Numbered from the stretch's first letter, positions 8,893 to 17,327 are shown. The stretch is DNA of 64,000 nucleotides from Pikeienuella sp038534155 (GCA_038534155.1 JBCAXH010000005.1:1-64000), one strand, 5' to 3'. The notes: generated by a model from the sequence alone, not told the origin. Numbers and translations are program-made.

Positions 8893-9195
8893 CTAATCGA
8901 CCGGAAACAGGCGGTAGACGTCTCGCGCTCCGTGAATGATCGCAACGATAATCACGACTTCCGGATCGTCTTCCGGTTCAACCAGGTAGATGATCTGGGA
9001 ATTGCCTTCGCCAATCCGTCGGAAGCGCTCACCGTGGCGACGGCCTGCAAGCGGCATCTCAGCGATGAACTCGCATTTGTCGCGGATCGCCTGCGCCCAT
9101 CTGATCGCAGCGCTTGGGTTTGATCTGGATATGTAGTCGCTAATGGCTTCTATATCGTAACCGGCTCTCGTGGAGACGATTAACCTAGCCGCCAT
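8893..9195 (-). CDS. ParE/RelE-superfamily toxin
   Basis: A 100-residue protein of the ParE-like family: RLIVSTRAGYDIEAISDYI at the N-terminus, a central helix pair (AIRWAQAIRDKCEFIAEMP), then the beta strands LAGRRHGERFRRIG...SQIIYLVEPEDDPEVVIIVAIIHGARD. ParE toxins inhibit DNA gyrase; RelE-type relatives cleave mRNA, and sequence alone does not settle which applies. Its start lies 11 bases inside the end of the upstream antitoxin gene, the normal toxin-antitoxin arrangement. Confidence 0.88.
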   Translation of the reverse strand: MAARLIVSTRAGYDIEAISDYISRSNPSAAIRWAQAIRDKCEFIAEMPLAGRRHGERFRRIGEGNSQIIYLVEPEDDPEVVIIVAIIHGARDVYRLFPVD

Positions 9196-9391
9196 ACTTC
9201 GCGATCAGCCGGTCGAAGAACTCACCGGCGGGGATACCGCCGTCTTCTCGATAGGATCGCTCGCCCTCTTCGATCTTCGCATCCAGCTCTGCGAGAAAGG
9301 CCGCATCCAGCATGTCCTGTGCGATTTTCGCCTGCCGGTCTTCCGGCAGGGCGCGCACGGCCTCTATAGCTTCTGAGAGTTTCGCGTTCAT
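9185..9391 (-). CDS. Antitoxin partner of the ParE-like toxin
   Basis: A 68-residue protein with an N-terminal helix (KLSEAIEAVRALPEDRQAKIAQDML) and an acidic C-terminal tail (ELDAKIEEGERSYREDGGIPAGEFFDRLIAKYGG) of the kind that wraps a ParE-family toxin. I do not see a classical ribbon-helix-helix DNA-binding motif, so autoregulation is uncertain. It lies only 24 bases downstream of the SIMPL gene with no room for a strong promoter, so it may be co-transcribed with it or use a promoter inside that gene. Confidence 0.75.
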   Translation of the reverse strand: MNAKLSEAIEAVRALPEDRQAKIAQDMLDAAFLAELDAKIEEGERSYREDGGIPAGEFFDRLIAKYGG

Positions 9392-9415
9392 GGTCTCAAG
9401 ATAGCAGCCGAAACC

Positions 9416-10108
9416 TTACTCCGCCACTTCCCAGACGATCCGAACGCTCGCGCTCACTACGGCCTCCCCCGCCTCCACCGGCATCGCCTCCGCCGCGCGC
9501 ATCATCGCCGCGCGGGGCTGGGGGCGGACGCCGCCGCCCGCCTCGTCGATGGAGACGATCGGGCCAAGGGCGACGCCCGCCGCCGCCGCATAAGTCTCCG
9601 CCTTGGCGCGGGCGTCGGCTACGGCGCGTTTGCGGGCCTCTGTCAGGAGCGCGGCGTCGTCATCGACGCCAAAGCTGATCCCGTTCATCCGGTTCGCCCC
9701 GGCGCCGACCAGATCGGTCAGGAGCGCGCCCATGCCGCCGAGATCGCGGACCCGCAGGATCACCTCATTCGATACGGTGAAGCCGACCACTTTCGGCGGC
9801 TCGTCGGCGCGGGGCTGGCTGTTCCGGTTCTGCTCGTAGATCGGCCAGATGGAGAGGTTCGCGGTATGAATGTCCCGGCTCTCCACCCCCCGCTCCTTCG
9901 CCAGCGCGGTCAGCGCCCCGGCGCGGGCGTTGTTGCCGGCCAGCGCGTCGTCAGCTTCCCGCGAGCGCGTCTCCACCCCGATGCGGATCGTCGCGATGTC
10001 GGGCGTCGTCGCAGCCTCTCCGAAGCCAGTGACGGCTATGCGCCCGCCTTCGGCCCATGCGGGCACGGCGAAAAGGAGCAGAACGAGGCAGGCGCGGATC
10101 AGGGGCAT
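9416..10108 (-). CDS. SIMPL (DUF541) domain periplasmic protein
   Basis: A 230-residue exported protein. Residues 1-19 form a signal peptide ending AWA. The mature part starts GRIAVTGFGEAATTPDIATIRIGVETR, the standard opening of SIMPL/DUF541 proteins, and has the TANLSIWPIYEQN and GFTVSNEVILRVRDL strands and the long helix TEARKRAVADARAKAETYAAAAG. Relatives include E. coli YggE, linked to reduced oxidative stress; the molecular role is not established. It is upstream of the toxin-antitoxin pair on the same strand. Confidence 0.9.
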   Translation of the reverse strand: MPLIRACLVLLLFAVPAWAEGGRIAVTGFGEAATTPDIATIRIGVETRSREADDALAGNNARAGALTALAKERGVESRDIHTANLSIWPIYEQNRNSQPRADEPPKVVGFTVSNEVILRVRDLGGMGALLTDLVGAGANRMNGISFGVDDDAALLTEARKRAVADARAKAETYAAAAGVALGPIVSIDEAGGGVRPQPRAAMMRAAEAMPVEAGEAVVSASVRIVWEVAE

Positions 10109-10151
10109 GGGTCTCTCCAGTAAAGTCTCCCCACCCTAACGCAGATTCGCG

Positions 10152-10598
10152 TCAGTCCAGTCGCCCTTCGATCACATATTTCAGCATCCGCGCCACCTGC
10201 GCCGGGGTTTCGCATACCGCGAGCGCGGCGCCGTCGACCTCTTTCAGCGCGTGTTGATGATCCGCCTGATGCATCACGATCAGCGATTTGCCAAGCGCCG
10301 CGGCCATGCCGGCGTCGAAGGCGGCGTTCCACTGCTTGTACTTCTCGCCGAAGCGCACGACGACCACATCCGCCTTTTCGATCAGCGTCCTTGTGCGGAT
10401 CGCGTTCAGCTTGGCGCCCTTGTGGTCATGCCAGAACTTGTCCGGCTCCGCCCCGAGGATCTCCACCCCGCAGTCGTCGGAGGCCCCGTGATCCGTCACG
10501 GGCGCGGAGAACTCCACTGGCAGGCCCGCTGAGGCCGCCGTTACTTCGTCCCGCCAATCGGTGTGGATTTCTCCGGATAGATACACGCGCCACGTCAT
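10152..10598 (-). CDS. ytoQ: YtoQ family protein
   Basis: A protein of about 148 residues recognisable from WRVYLSGEIHTDWRDEV, FSAPVTDHGASDDCG, and RTRTLIEKADVVVVRFGEKYKQWNAAFDAG. The fold resembles nucleoside 2-deoxyribosyltransferase-like proteins (Asp in ADVVVVRFG and a helix with the AFDAGMAAALGK pattern), but no activity is established for YtoQ. The ATG at 10598 is preferred over the one at 10607 because an AAGGG sequence lies nine bases before it. It is divergent from qmcA. Confidence 0.8.
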   Translation of the reverse strand: MTWRVYLSGEIHTDWRDEVTAASAGLPVEFSAPVTDHGASDDCGVEILGAEPDKFWHDHKGAKLNAIRTRTLIEKADVVVVRFGEKYKQWNAAFDAGMAAALGKSLIVMHQADHQHALKEVDGAALAVCETPAQVARMLKYVIEGRLD

Positions 10599-10623
10599 CG
10601 CCTTCATCCCTTCGCTATCTTCA

Positions 10624-10639
10624 TTTTCCCGTGAAAATC
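10624..10639. promoter_or_regulatory. Short inverted repeat between ytoQ and qmcA
   Basis: ATTTTC-CCGT-GAAAAT is a perfect six-base inverted repeat in the 90-base gap between the divergent ytoQ and qmcA starts. It is AT-rich compared with its surroundings and could be an operator or part of a promoter. No regulator can be named. Confidence 0.3.
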
Positions 10640-10688
10640 ACCATATATGGCCCATAGGGTTAAGAGCCATACCACCGAAAGGACCTCC

Positions 10689-11612
10689 ATGGATTTCCTG
10701 AGCGCCAATATAGTCGTCATCGCCCTCGTCGCCTTCGTCGTCATCGCGCTGAGCCGCGGCGTGCGCTCCGTGCCCCAGGGCGAGGAATGGACGGTGGAGC
10801 GGTTCGGGCGCTACACGCACACGCTCTCGCCGGGCCTGCGGTTCATCATCCCGCTCGTCGACCAGATCGGCGCCAAGGTGAACATGATGGAGACCGTGCT
10901 CGACATCGGCTCCCAGGAGGTCATCACCAAGGACAACGCCATGGTGACGGCGGACGCCATCGCGTTCTATCAGGTCGTCGACGCCTCCTCCGCCACCTAT
11001 GAGGTTCGGAATATGGAGCGGGCGCTGGACAACCTCTCCCAAACCAACATCCGGACCGTGATCGGCGCGATGGACCTGGACGAAGTCCTGTCGAACCGCG
11101 ACCTGATCAACGGCAAGCTTCTCGACGTGATCGATCAGGCGGCGACGCCGTGGGGCGTGAAGGTCACGCGGGTGGAGATCAAGGACCTCGCCCCGCCCAA
11201 GGACATCACCGATGCGATGGGCAAGCAGATGAAGGCGGAGCGCGAAAAGCGCGCGGAGATCCTGACGGCGGAGGGCGAAAAGCAGTCCGCCATCCTGAAG
11301 GCCGAAGGCGTGCGCGAGAGCCAGATCCGCGAGGCCGAAGGCCGGAAGGAAGCCGCCTTCCTGGATGCGGAAGCCCGCGAGCGGGAGGCGGAGGCCGAAG
11401 CCAAGGCCACCGCAATGGTCTCCGCCGCCATCGCGGACGGCGACGTGCAGGCGGTGAACTACTTCGTCGCCCAGAAATACACCGAAGCGCTGCAGGGCAT
11501 CGCCTCCGCCCCGAATTCCAAGACGATCATGATCCCGCTGGAGGCCTCGAACGTCATCGGCTCCGTCGCGGGCGTCGCCGAGATCGCGCGCCAAGCGCTA
11601 AAGAAAGACTAA
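10689..11612 (+). CDS. qmcA: SPFH/stomatin-like membrane protein QmcA
   Basis: A 307-residue SPFH (band 7) protein. Residues 4-22 are an N-terminal membrane anchor (ANIVVIALVAFVVIALS), then GVRSVPQGEEWTVERFGRYTHTLSPGLRFIIPLVD opens the band 7 domain, and residues of about 170-250 form an alanine- and glutamate-rich coiled coil (EREKRAEILTAEGEKQSAI and onward). Such proteins form membrane microdomain scaffolds and modulate FtsH-type proteases. ATG at 10689 has an AAAGGA ribosome-binding site and starts at the anchor; the upstream in-frame ATG at 10647 lacks this. It is followed after four bases by its nfeD partner. Confidence 0.93.
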   Translation: MDFLSANIVVIALVAFVVIALSRGVRSVPQGEEWTVERFGRYTHTLSPGLRFIIPLVDQIGAKVNMMETVLDIGSQEVITKDNAMVTADAIAFYQVVDASSATYEVRNMERALDNLSQTNIRTVIGAMDLDEVLSNRDLINGKLLDVIDQAATPWGVKVTRVEIKDLAPPKDITDAMGKQMKAEREKRAEILTAEGEKQSAILKAEGVRESQIREAEGRKEAAFLDAEAREREAEAEAKATAMVSAAIADGDVQAVNYFVAQKYTEALQGIASAPNSKTIMIPLEASNVIGSVAGVAEIARQALKKD

Positions 11613-11616
11613 GCGC

Positions 11617-12099
11617 ATGGATGTCTTCGCTTTCCTCGACGGCGCCTCGCCCTGGTGGTGGGTCGCCTTCGCCATCGCCATCGGCGCGGTGGAGATGCTC
11701 ACCTTCACCTATTTCATGATCTGGCCCGCGCTCGCCGCGTTCGGAACGGCCATCGTCATGTGGATCTTCCCCGGCATGTCCGGCACCGCGCAGATCGCCA
11801 CATTCGCCGCGCTCTCCGTGATCATCACGCTCGTGGGCCGATACTGGATCAAGAGCCGCCGCGCGACGCCGAGCGACGCGCCGGGTCTCAACCGGCGATC
11901 GGAGCAGGTGATCGGACGGGTCGGCAAGGCCCTCTCCGATTTTGAGAACAGCGAAGGCGTCGTGGTGATCGACGGCGTGCGCTGGCGCGCGCGGTTGGCG
12001 GGCGAGGCGGCGGCGAAGGATCAGACCCTCTCCATCATCGACGCTGACGGCATGACGCTGATTTGCGAGCCGATCAGCGGAAGCGCACCCGGGCGTTAA
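11617..12099 (+). CDS. NfeD family membrane protein
   Basis: A 160-residue short NfeD protein: two or three membrane spans (about residues 12-35 and 42-70), followed by a C-terminal OB-fold-like domain (IGRVGKALSDFENSEGVVVIDGVRWRARLAGEAA). Short NfeD proteins almost always pair with SPFH proteins, as here with QmcA four bases upstream, and probably help organise the scaffold in the membrane. Confidence 0.9.
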   Translation: MDVFAFLDGASPWWWVAFAIAIGAVEMLTFTYFMIWPALAAFGTAIVMWIFPGMSGTAQIATFAALSVIITLVGRYWIKSRRATPSDAPGLNRRSEQVIGRVGKALSDFENSEGVVVIDGVRWRARLAGEAAAKDQTLSIIDADGMTLICEPISGSAPGR

Positions 12100-12508
12100 T
12101 GCCGCGCCTATACCCGCCGATCGCCGCATTGAGCGGGAAAACCCGTCGAAACCGCAGAAGCCGCAGGCTCGTCAGATCTCCACGCCGATCGATCGGATGC
12201 GCAACTGAAGCGGACAGGCGGAGCCGATAAAAGCTTTGTTTCCAATTGGATATGACGAGGTCCTAAGCAACGCGCCTGCAATCGGCGACGCCGCTACATC
12301 TCCGCTGCGCGTCCCTCACGCCAGCGAAACGGCCATCCGCCCTACGCCCTTCGCCGCGACGATCCCTCGAAATCACCGCCGGTGAGGAAATTTCACGGTC
12401 CCTTAGCCTGAAGATAGCGACTTAAGGGGTTGGCCTACGCAAGAATTTGTCGCAAATATCAAGCCAAGGTTGAAGTTACGCGTTGGGTTTCACTGCGTGG
12501 GGTGTCTG
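12100..12508. other. 409-base gene-free stretch
   Basis: This lies between the nfeD gene and the LysM/solute-binding gene, both on the plus strand. The part after about 12225 is noticeably more AT-rich than the genes and presumably holds the promoter of the downstream gene. The only structure seen is a small palindrome TCACC-GCC-GGTGA at about 12373. No convincing ORF, tRNA or terminator is visible. A small RNA cannot be excluded. Confidence 0.4.
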
Positions 12509-13732
12509 ATGACGAGTATGATGAAACGACTTCTGATCGCCGCGATGATGATCGGAGCGCCAGCAGCGGCGTTCGGACAGACGGCGGGTCAGCTGACTAA
12601 GACAACGCTTTGCAGCGTCCTGTACCTGGTGCAGCCCGGCGATACGCTCGGCAGCATCTCGAAGGTCGCCTACGGGACCTCCAACTACCAGCTTCTCTTT
12701 TCGCGAAACCTCGGGGTGACGATCCAGAACCCGAACGACCTGCCCGTCGGCGGGCTTCTCTTGATCCCCTGCGGCCAGGGGCTGGAGCCGAGCTTCGATC
12801 AGGTGGTTAGCGCGAACGCCGCCGCAGCCGCCGCTGCGGCGGAAGCAGAGGCGGACGCTGAAGCTGAGGCCGAAGCGGTCGTTGAAACCGCGCCCGAAGC
12901 GGAACCCGTCGTCGAAACCGCCGCCGTCGCTCCGGCAGCGCAGCCCGAGCCCGTGGCGACGCCCACCGGAGGCGACGCGACCGGCGCGATAGCGGGCGCG
13001 CGCATGCTCTCGGCGAACGGACTGCCGCCCTTCTCCGACAAGAGCCTGCGCGGCGACGGCATGGCGCATGAGCTTCTGCGCGCGGTCACCACCCGGCTCG
13101 GCGCCGAAGATCCGCGGGTCGTGTTCATCGACGACCGGTCGAGCCACCTGCGGGATCTCCTGCTCGAGGGGTCGTTCGACATCGGCTTCCCCTGGGTGCG
13201 GCCGCCATGCGAAGACGCGGAGGGTTTGACGGCGATCTCCTCGCAGGACGCATGGTTCTGCGCGAACTTCGCGTTCTCGGAACCCATCTATGAAATCGTT
13301 CTCGGCTTTTTCGTCCGCGCTGAAGAATACGCCGACGCCCGCGTGACCTTCGCGGATTTCGCTGACGCGCGGATCTGCCGACCGGCCGCTTTGTCGACGC
13401 TCGACCTTGAGGTGCGGGGGCTCGGCCAGGACGGGGTGGAGATCGTTCGCCCCGAGACTCTGGCGGAGTGCTTCCAGCTTCTGCTGGACGAAGAGGTCGA
13501 CGCCGTCAGCGGCGATGTCTTCGCGGCGGAAGCGCTCGTCGGCGACCTCGGTCTCGGCGATCAGGTGGAGGAGATGTCCTCCCTCAGCCTGCTCCAGACG
13601 GTTCACGCCGTGGCGCCCCTGTCGAAACCGGGCTCGCTGGAGGCCCTATCGGCGCTCAGCCAGGGTCTGACCGACCTGAAGCTGAACGGCGAATGGTTCC
13701 GCATCGTGGCGCGGCATCTGGTTCAGAACTGA
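12509..13732 (+). CDS. Exported LysM plus solute-binding-domain (SBP3) protein
   Basis: A 407-residue exported protein with an unusual composite layout. Residues 1-24 are a signal peptide (MKRLLIAAMMIGAPAAAFGQ part). A LysM-like module follows (VQPGDTLGSISKVAYGTSNYQLLF...NPNDLPVGGLLLIP), then a low-complexity Ala/Glu/Pro linker, and from about residue 165 a family-3 solute-binding-type domain (PPFSDKSLRGDGMAHELLRAV, SEPIYEIVLGFFVRAEEY, LAECFQLLLDEEVDAVSGD). LysM would bind peptidoglycan, fixing the sensor domain at the wall. No ABC transporter genes adjoin it; the next gene, 113 bases on, is a CHASE2-phosphatase, so a signalling rather than uptake role is inferred. The start at 12509 is chosen from the signal peptide; 12518 is possible. 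Confidence 0.8.
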   Translation: MTSMMKRLLIAAMMIGAPAAAFGQTAGQLTKTTLCSVLYLVQPGDTLGSISKVAYGTSNYQLLFSRNLGVTIQNPNDLPVGGLLLIPCGQGLEPSFDQVVSANAAAAAAAAEAEADAEAEAEAVVETAPEAEPVVETAAVAPAAQPEPVATPTGGDATGAIAGARMLSANGLPPFSDKSLRGDGMAHELLRAVTTRLGAEDPRVVFIDDRSSHLRDLLLEGSFDIGFPWVRPPCEDAEGLTAISSQDAWFCANFAFSEPIYEIVLGFFVRAEEYADARVTFADFADARICRPAALSTLDLEVRGLGQDGVEIVRPETLAECFQLLLDEEVDAVSGDVFAAEALVGDLGLGDQVEEMSSLSLLQTVHAVAPLSKPGSLEALSALSQGLTDLKLNGEWFRIVARHLVQN

Positions 13733-13845
13733 CGCTTCTGGTCGCCCCGCGAACCCGCCGCCCAGACTTCATACCGCCGCGCGATTGATCTTCGCGGCGC
13801 GTTCCGTCAGCTTGACCAGAGCGAGCTGAACCGGGGGACGCGCGG

Positions 13846-16071
13846 GTGAACGCCATACTGGACGCGGTGCGAGGGCGCGGCATGACCGTGCCGCCGTTCT
13901 GGCGGGTCATCGGCGCCGTGTTGGCGCTCGGTCTCGCGACTGCGATTAACTTCTCTTCCGACGCCTTCAACGTCTTCTACCGGATCGACGCGCGCCTGAC
14001 GGACCAGTGGCAGCGTCTCTCCCCCGCCGATGCGCCGAGCGGCGAGGTTGTGGTCGTCGGCATCGACGGCCCCGCGATCCGGGAGAAAGGCCGCTGGCCC
14101 TGGAGCCGCACCGCGCTCGCCGAACTGGTGGAGCTGATCGCGGCGGAGAACCCGCGCTCCATCACCCTTGACATCCTGCTGACGGAGCCCGGCCCCTATA
14201 GCGACGTGAACCTGATCCGCGCCTTTCGCCAGAACGGACCTGACGTCATCGAAATGCGATCCGTGAACCCGGACGTGAAGCTCGCCCGCGCGCTCACCAT
14301 CTCGCCGGTCGCATTGGCGGTGGCGGGCGGCACGTCGCAGGCGATCAACGATCTGCGCGATCTCACGCAATGCGCGGATCCCGGGCTTATGGCGGATGAG
14401 GACGCGCGGTCCTACTATGTCGAGTGCCTTCTCTTCCCCCTGCCCCAGTTCGAGATCGAGGTCGACGCCTACGCCGTCACCTACACGCGGCAGGATCTCG
14501 ACGGGATCGTGCGGCGCGCCAGCGCTTTCGTCGCGCAACCCTTCGTCAATGAGGACGGAGAGCGGGACGAAGTTCTGTTCACGGCCATGCCGGTCGCCGC
14601 GCTCACCGCCTGCGCCGCCGACAACCCCGCCTGCGTCAGCTTCGATGCGGAGGCGACGCTCTTTGAGCGCGGCGAAGGCTCCGCCTTCACCCTGAAGCTG
14701 GAGCGGGCTGAGGGCGCGTCGCCCCCGCCCACGCCGCTGACCCCCAGCCTCGACTTCTGGATCGACTTCGGCGCGCTCGGCGCCATGGGCGCGCCGCCGC
14801 AGGGCGCGGCGCCCTCTGGGGCCAACACCGTCTCCGCCGCGTCCATCTTTCAGGGCGACGAGGGCGAGCTCGCCCGCATCGCGGACCGGCATGTTTTCAT
14901 CGGCCTCACCCGGATCGGCGCGATCGATCAGCATACGACGCCCATGGGGTTCGAGAGCGGCGTGCCGGGCGTCCTCATTCAGGCGCTCGCGGCGGACAAT
15001 CTCGTCGCCGGACGCGCGCTGGCGGAGCCGTCATGGGCGCGCATCGCCGTCACCGGCTTTCTGACCGCTCTTGGGCTTCTGGCGCTCCTGCGCTTCCTGA
15101 TCACCAGCGCGCCCGCGCTCGCCGGTCTCGGCCTCGGGCTGATCGCGGCGCCTCTTCTCCTCTCCTGGGCGGCGTTCGAGTTCGGCGGCATGGTCGTCGG
15201 CGGCGCGACGCCCGCCATCGGCGCCTTTCTCGCGGTCTCGCCCGTGCTCTACGGCCGGATCGCCGCCATCAGGCGGGAGCTCGCCACCGCCCGCGAGAGC
15301 GCCGCCCGGGATGAGGAGCGGATGGACGCCGCCCGCTCGATCCAGCTCGGCTCCCTCCCCTTCGCCGCCGATTACTCCGCAATCGGGTTCGAGACCGCCT
15401 CGGTCTGTCGCCCGGCGCAGGAGGTCGGAGGAGACTTCTTCGAGCTTTTTCGCCTCACCGACGGGCGCCTCTACGCCGCCGTCGGCGACGTCTCCGGCAA
15501 GGGGCTTGAGGCGAGCCTCGTGACTGCGCTCTCGAAGTCCATTTCCGGCGCCGTGACGGACCGCGTGCCCGGCCCCCTAGGCGACGGGTTCCGCGAGGTG
15601 AGCCGCGAATTCGTCCGCCAGGCGCCCCCGGTCTGGCGGAAGGAGAAAGGCGGCTTCGTTACGCTGGTCGCCGCCCGGATCGACCCCGCCACGGGCGAGG
15701 CCGAATTCGCCTGCGCCGGGTGCGAGCCGCCCACAGTGATCGCCGCCAGCGGCGAGAAGCGGGAGGTGACCCTGCCCAGCGTCGCCCCCCTCGGATGGAT
15801 AGAGGACGCGCGGTTCGAAACCTTCGCCATGCAACTCGCCCCGGGCGACACCGTCATCATGTTCACCGACGGCGTGACCGAAGCGGAGACGCCCGCAGGC
15901 GCGTTATACGGCCATGAGCGGGCGGAAGAGACCTGCGCCGCCACGCCCGGCGGCGCGACGGCGATGGTCGACACGCTGGAGGCTTCCGTCCTCACCCATC
16001 AGGCGGGAGGCGCGCCGACGGACGACACGACGATCCTCGCCGTCACCTGGCGCGGGCCGAACGCCGGTTGA
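13846..16071 (+). CDS. CHASE2-domain SpoIIE-type (PP2C) phosphatase
   Basis: A 741-residue membrane receptor. After one N-terminal span (about residues 20-40), residues of about 45-390 form an extracytoplasmic CHASE2 sensor (VVVVGIDGPAIREKGRWPWSR, ITLDILLTEPGPYSDVNL). About three spans follow (residues 395-475), a short coiled coil, and a SpoIIE phosphatase domain from about 495 (ARSIQLGSLPF, AQEVGGDFFELF, YAAVGDVSGKGLEASL, VIMFTDGVTEAETP) with the expected metal-binding Asp residues. Such enzymes usually dephosphorylate STAS-domain anti-anti-sigma factors in partner-switching. No STAS or anti-sigma kinase gene is nearby, so its target is unknown. The start is GTG with GGGGGA upstream. Confidence 0.93.
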   Translation: MNAILDAVRGRGMTVPPFWRVIGAVLALGLATAINFSSDAFNVFYRIDARLTDQWQRLSPADAPSGEVVVVGIDGPAIREKGRWPWSRTALAELVELIAAENPRSITLDILLTEPGPYSDVNLIRAFRQNGPDVIEMRSVNPDVKLARALTISPVALAVAGGTSQAINDLRDLTQCADPGLMADEDARSYYVECLLFPLPQFEIEVDAYAVTYTRQDLDGIVRRASAFVAQPFVNEDGERDEVLFTAMPVAALTACAADNPACVSFDAEATLFERGEGSAFTLKLERAEGASPPPTPLTPSLDFWIDFGALGAMGAPPQGAAPSGANTVSAASIFQGDEGELARIADRHVFIGLTRIGAIDQHTTPMGFESGVPGVLIQALAADNLVAGRALAEPSWARIAVTGFLTALGLLALLRFLITSAPALAGLGLGLIAAPLLLSWAAFEFGGMVVGGATPAIGAFLAVSPVLYGRIAAIRRELATARESAARDEERMDAARSIQLGSLPFAADYSAIGFETASVCRPAQEVGGDFFELFRLTDGRLYAAVGDVSGKGLEASLVTALSKSISGAVTDRVPGPLGDGFREVSREFVRQAPPVWRKEKGGFVTLVAARIDPATGEAEFACAGCEPPTVIAASGEKREVTLPSVAPLGWIEDARFETFAMQLAPGDTVIMFTDGVTEAETPAGALYGHERAEETCAATPGGATAMVDTLEASVLTHQAGGAPTDDTTILAVTWRGPNAG

Positions 16072-16136
16072 GGCGCCGACGTCGTTAACGAAGGTAAAGA
16101 ACTTCGGTTATCCTTTAAGACCAGTAACTTAGATCA

Positions 16137-16154
16137 GCGTCCCCATGGGGACGC
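16137..16154. repeat. Perfect 18-base palindrome between convergent genes
   Basis: GCGTCCCCATGGGGACGC is a perfect palindrome, 65 bases after the phosphatase gene and 22 bases before the end of the convergent DUF2237 gene. It could fold into a strong hairpin and act as a two-way terminator, although there is no T-run on either side. A protein-binding site is the alternative. Confidence 0.5.
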
Positions 16155-16176
16155 CCCATACCGCCGCGCAGTTCGC

Positions 16177-16563
16177 TCAGTTCAGATCGGCCGAACAGCT
16201 CCTCAGATCGTCCAAGGAAACGATGTCGAGCGCCCGCTCATGGGTCGATGACAGCCGCACCTTCGGCGCCTTCCCCGCCGCGAAGGCCTGCCCCCACCTG
16301 GCGGCGCAAAGGCACCACTGATCGCCGGGGTTCAATCCGGCGAAGCCGAATTCCGGCCGGGGCGTTGAAAGATCGTTTCCCACCGATTTCGAGAATGCGA
16401 GAAACTCCTCCGTCAAAACAGCGCAGACCGTGTGGGAACCGTGATCCGCGTCACTTGTGTCGCAACATCCATTGCGGAAAAACCCTGTGACGGGTTCGGT
16501 GGAGCAGGGCTTGAGCGGCTCGCCGAGCACGTTGACGGAGGGTTCGATTTCGACGCGCTGCAT
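16177..16563 (-). CDS. DUF2237 family protein
   Basis: A 128-residue protein of the DUF2237 family, recognisable from SVNVLGEPLKPCSTEPVTGFFRNGCCDTSDADHGSHTVCA and GDQWCLCAARWGQAFAAGKAP. The conserved cysteines, aspartates and histidine in the first half suggest a metal site, but no activity is established. The ATG at 16563, with AGAGGA upstream, is preferred over the in-frame ATG seven codons earlier. Confidence 0.88.
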   Translation of the reverse strand: MQRVEIEPSVNVLGEPLKPCSTEPVTGFFRNGCCDTSDADHGSHTVCAVLTEEFLAFSKSVGNDLSTPRPEFGFAGLNPGDQWCLCAARWGQAFAAGKAPKVRLSSTHERALDIVSLDDLRSCSADLN

Positions 16564-16635
16564 GGTCGGTCCTCTTAAAAACAACGCCGGAATACGCTAG
16601 ATAGAGCGTAATGGGGCTCAGATAAGGAGCAGATA

Positions 16636-17181
16636 ATGAACAACCTGACCCGCCGCACCCTCCTCGCCGCCGCTATCGTCGCGGTTCCGCTGTCATATGC
16701 GCAGGCCGACAGCGCCGCCGAGATCGAGGCCGATGTCGATTTCGCAACGGAGAAACTCTACGCCAGCGTCCCCGGCACCAAAGAGCTGGCGGCGCGCGCC
16801 CGCGGCGTCCTGATCATGCCGGACGTCGTGAAAGGGGGCCTGATCGTCGGCGGCTCCTACGGCGAGGGCGCGCTTCGGATCGGCGGAGTGAGCGACAGCT
16901 ACTACTCCGTCGCCGCCGCTTCCGTCGGCTATCAGATCGGCGTGCAGACGACGTCTCACGCGCTCTTCTTCATGACCGAAGAGGCGCTGGCGAGTTTTCG
17001 CAACTCGTCGGGCTGGGAGCTTGGGGCGGACGCGGAGTTCACAGTGCCGGGCGACGGCATTTCGCTGAACCTCGACTCGACGACCGTGCGCAATCCGGTG
17101 ATCGCCGTGATCTTCGCCCAGGACGGTCTCCTGGCGGGCGCGAGCCTCGAGGGCGCGAAATACACCCGCATCGCGCGCTAA
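16636..17181 (+). CDS. SYLF (YSC84-like) lipid-binding domain protein, exported
   Basis: A 181-residue exported protein. Residues 1-25 form a twin-Arg-like or Sec signal peptide (NLTRRTLLAAAIVAVPLSYAQA). The mature part is a compact SYLF domain: LAARARGVLIMPDVVKGGLIVGGSYGEGALR, followed by SVGYQIGVQTTSHALFFMTEEAL and a C-terminal IAVIFAQDGLLAGASLEGAKYTRI. SYLF domains bind phosphoinositides or other lipids in eukaryotes; the bacterial role is not known. An AAGGAG ribosome-binding site precedes the ATG. Confidence 0.92.
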   Translation: MNNLTRRTLLAAAIVAVPLSYAQADSAAEIEADVDFATEKLYASVPGTKELAARARGVLIMPDVVKGGLIVGGSYGEGALRIGGVSDSYYSVAAASVGYQIGVQTTSHALFFMTEEALASFRNSSGWELGADAEFTVPGDGISLNLDSTTVRNPVIAVIFAQDGLLAGASLEGAKYTRIAR

Positions 17182-17306
17182 CCTCCCACACAAAGCGCCG
17201 CGTCGGGCCTGCCGCCAGGGGCGGCGTTTCGCTCGCGGCGCGCGGAGACGACATCGCTTGCGGCGAACTGGTCGAGCGGCGCTAGCGCGCCGCCGCCTTC
17301 GGCGAT

Positions 17307-17325
17307 GCGTATTTTAGGGAAGCAG
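17307..17325 (+). repeat. Intergenic repeat copy 1
   Basis: The sequence GCGTATTTTAGGGAAGCAG lies between the convergent SYLF gene and rpe, ending two bases before the rpe stop codon. It is identical over 19 bases to the copy at 48521. It follows a stretch of GC-rich inverted segments (about 17265-17300). Confidence 0.75.
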
Positions 17326-17327
17326 GA

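Noticed and set aside
12799..13287. Minus-strand Ala/Ser-repeat frame
   Set aside because: It mirrors the Ala/Glu linker of the LysM solute-binding protein on the other strand.
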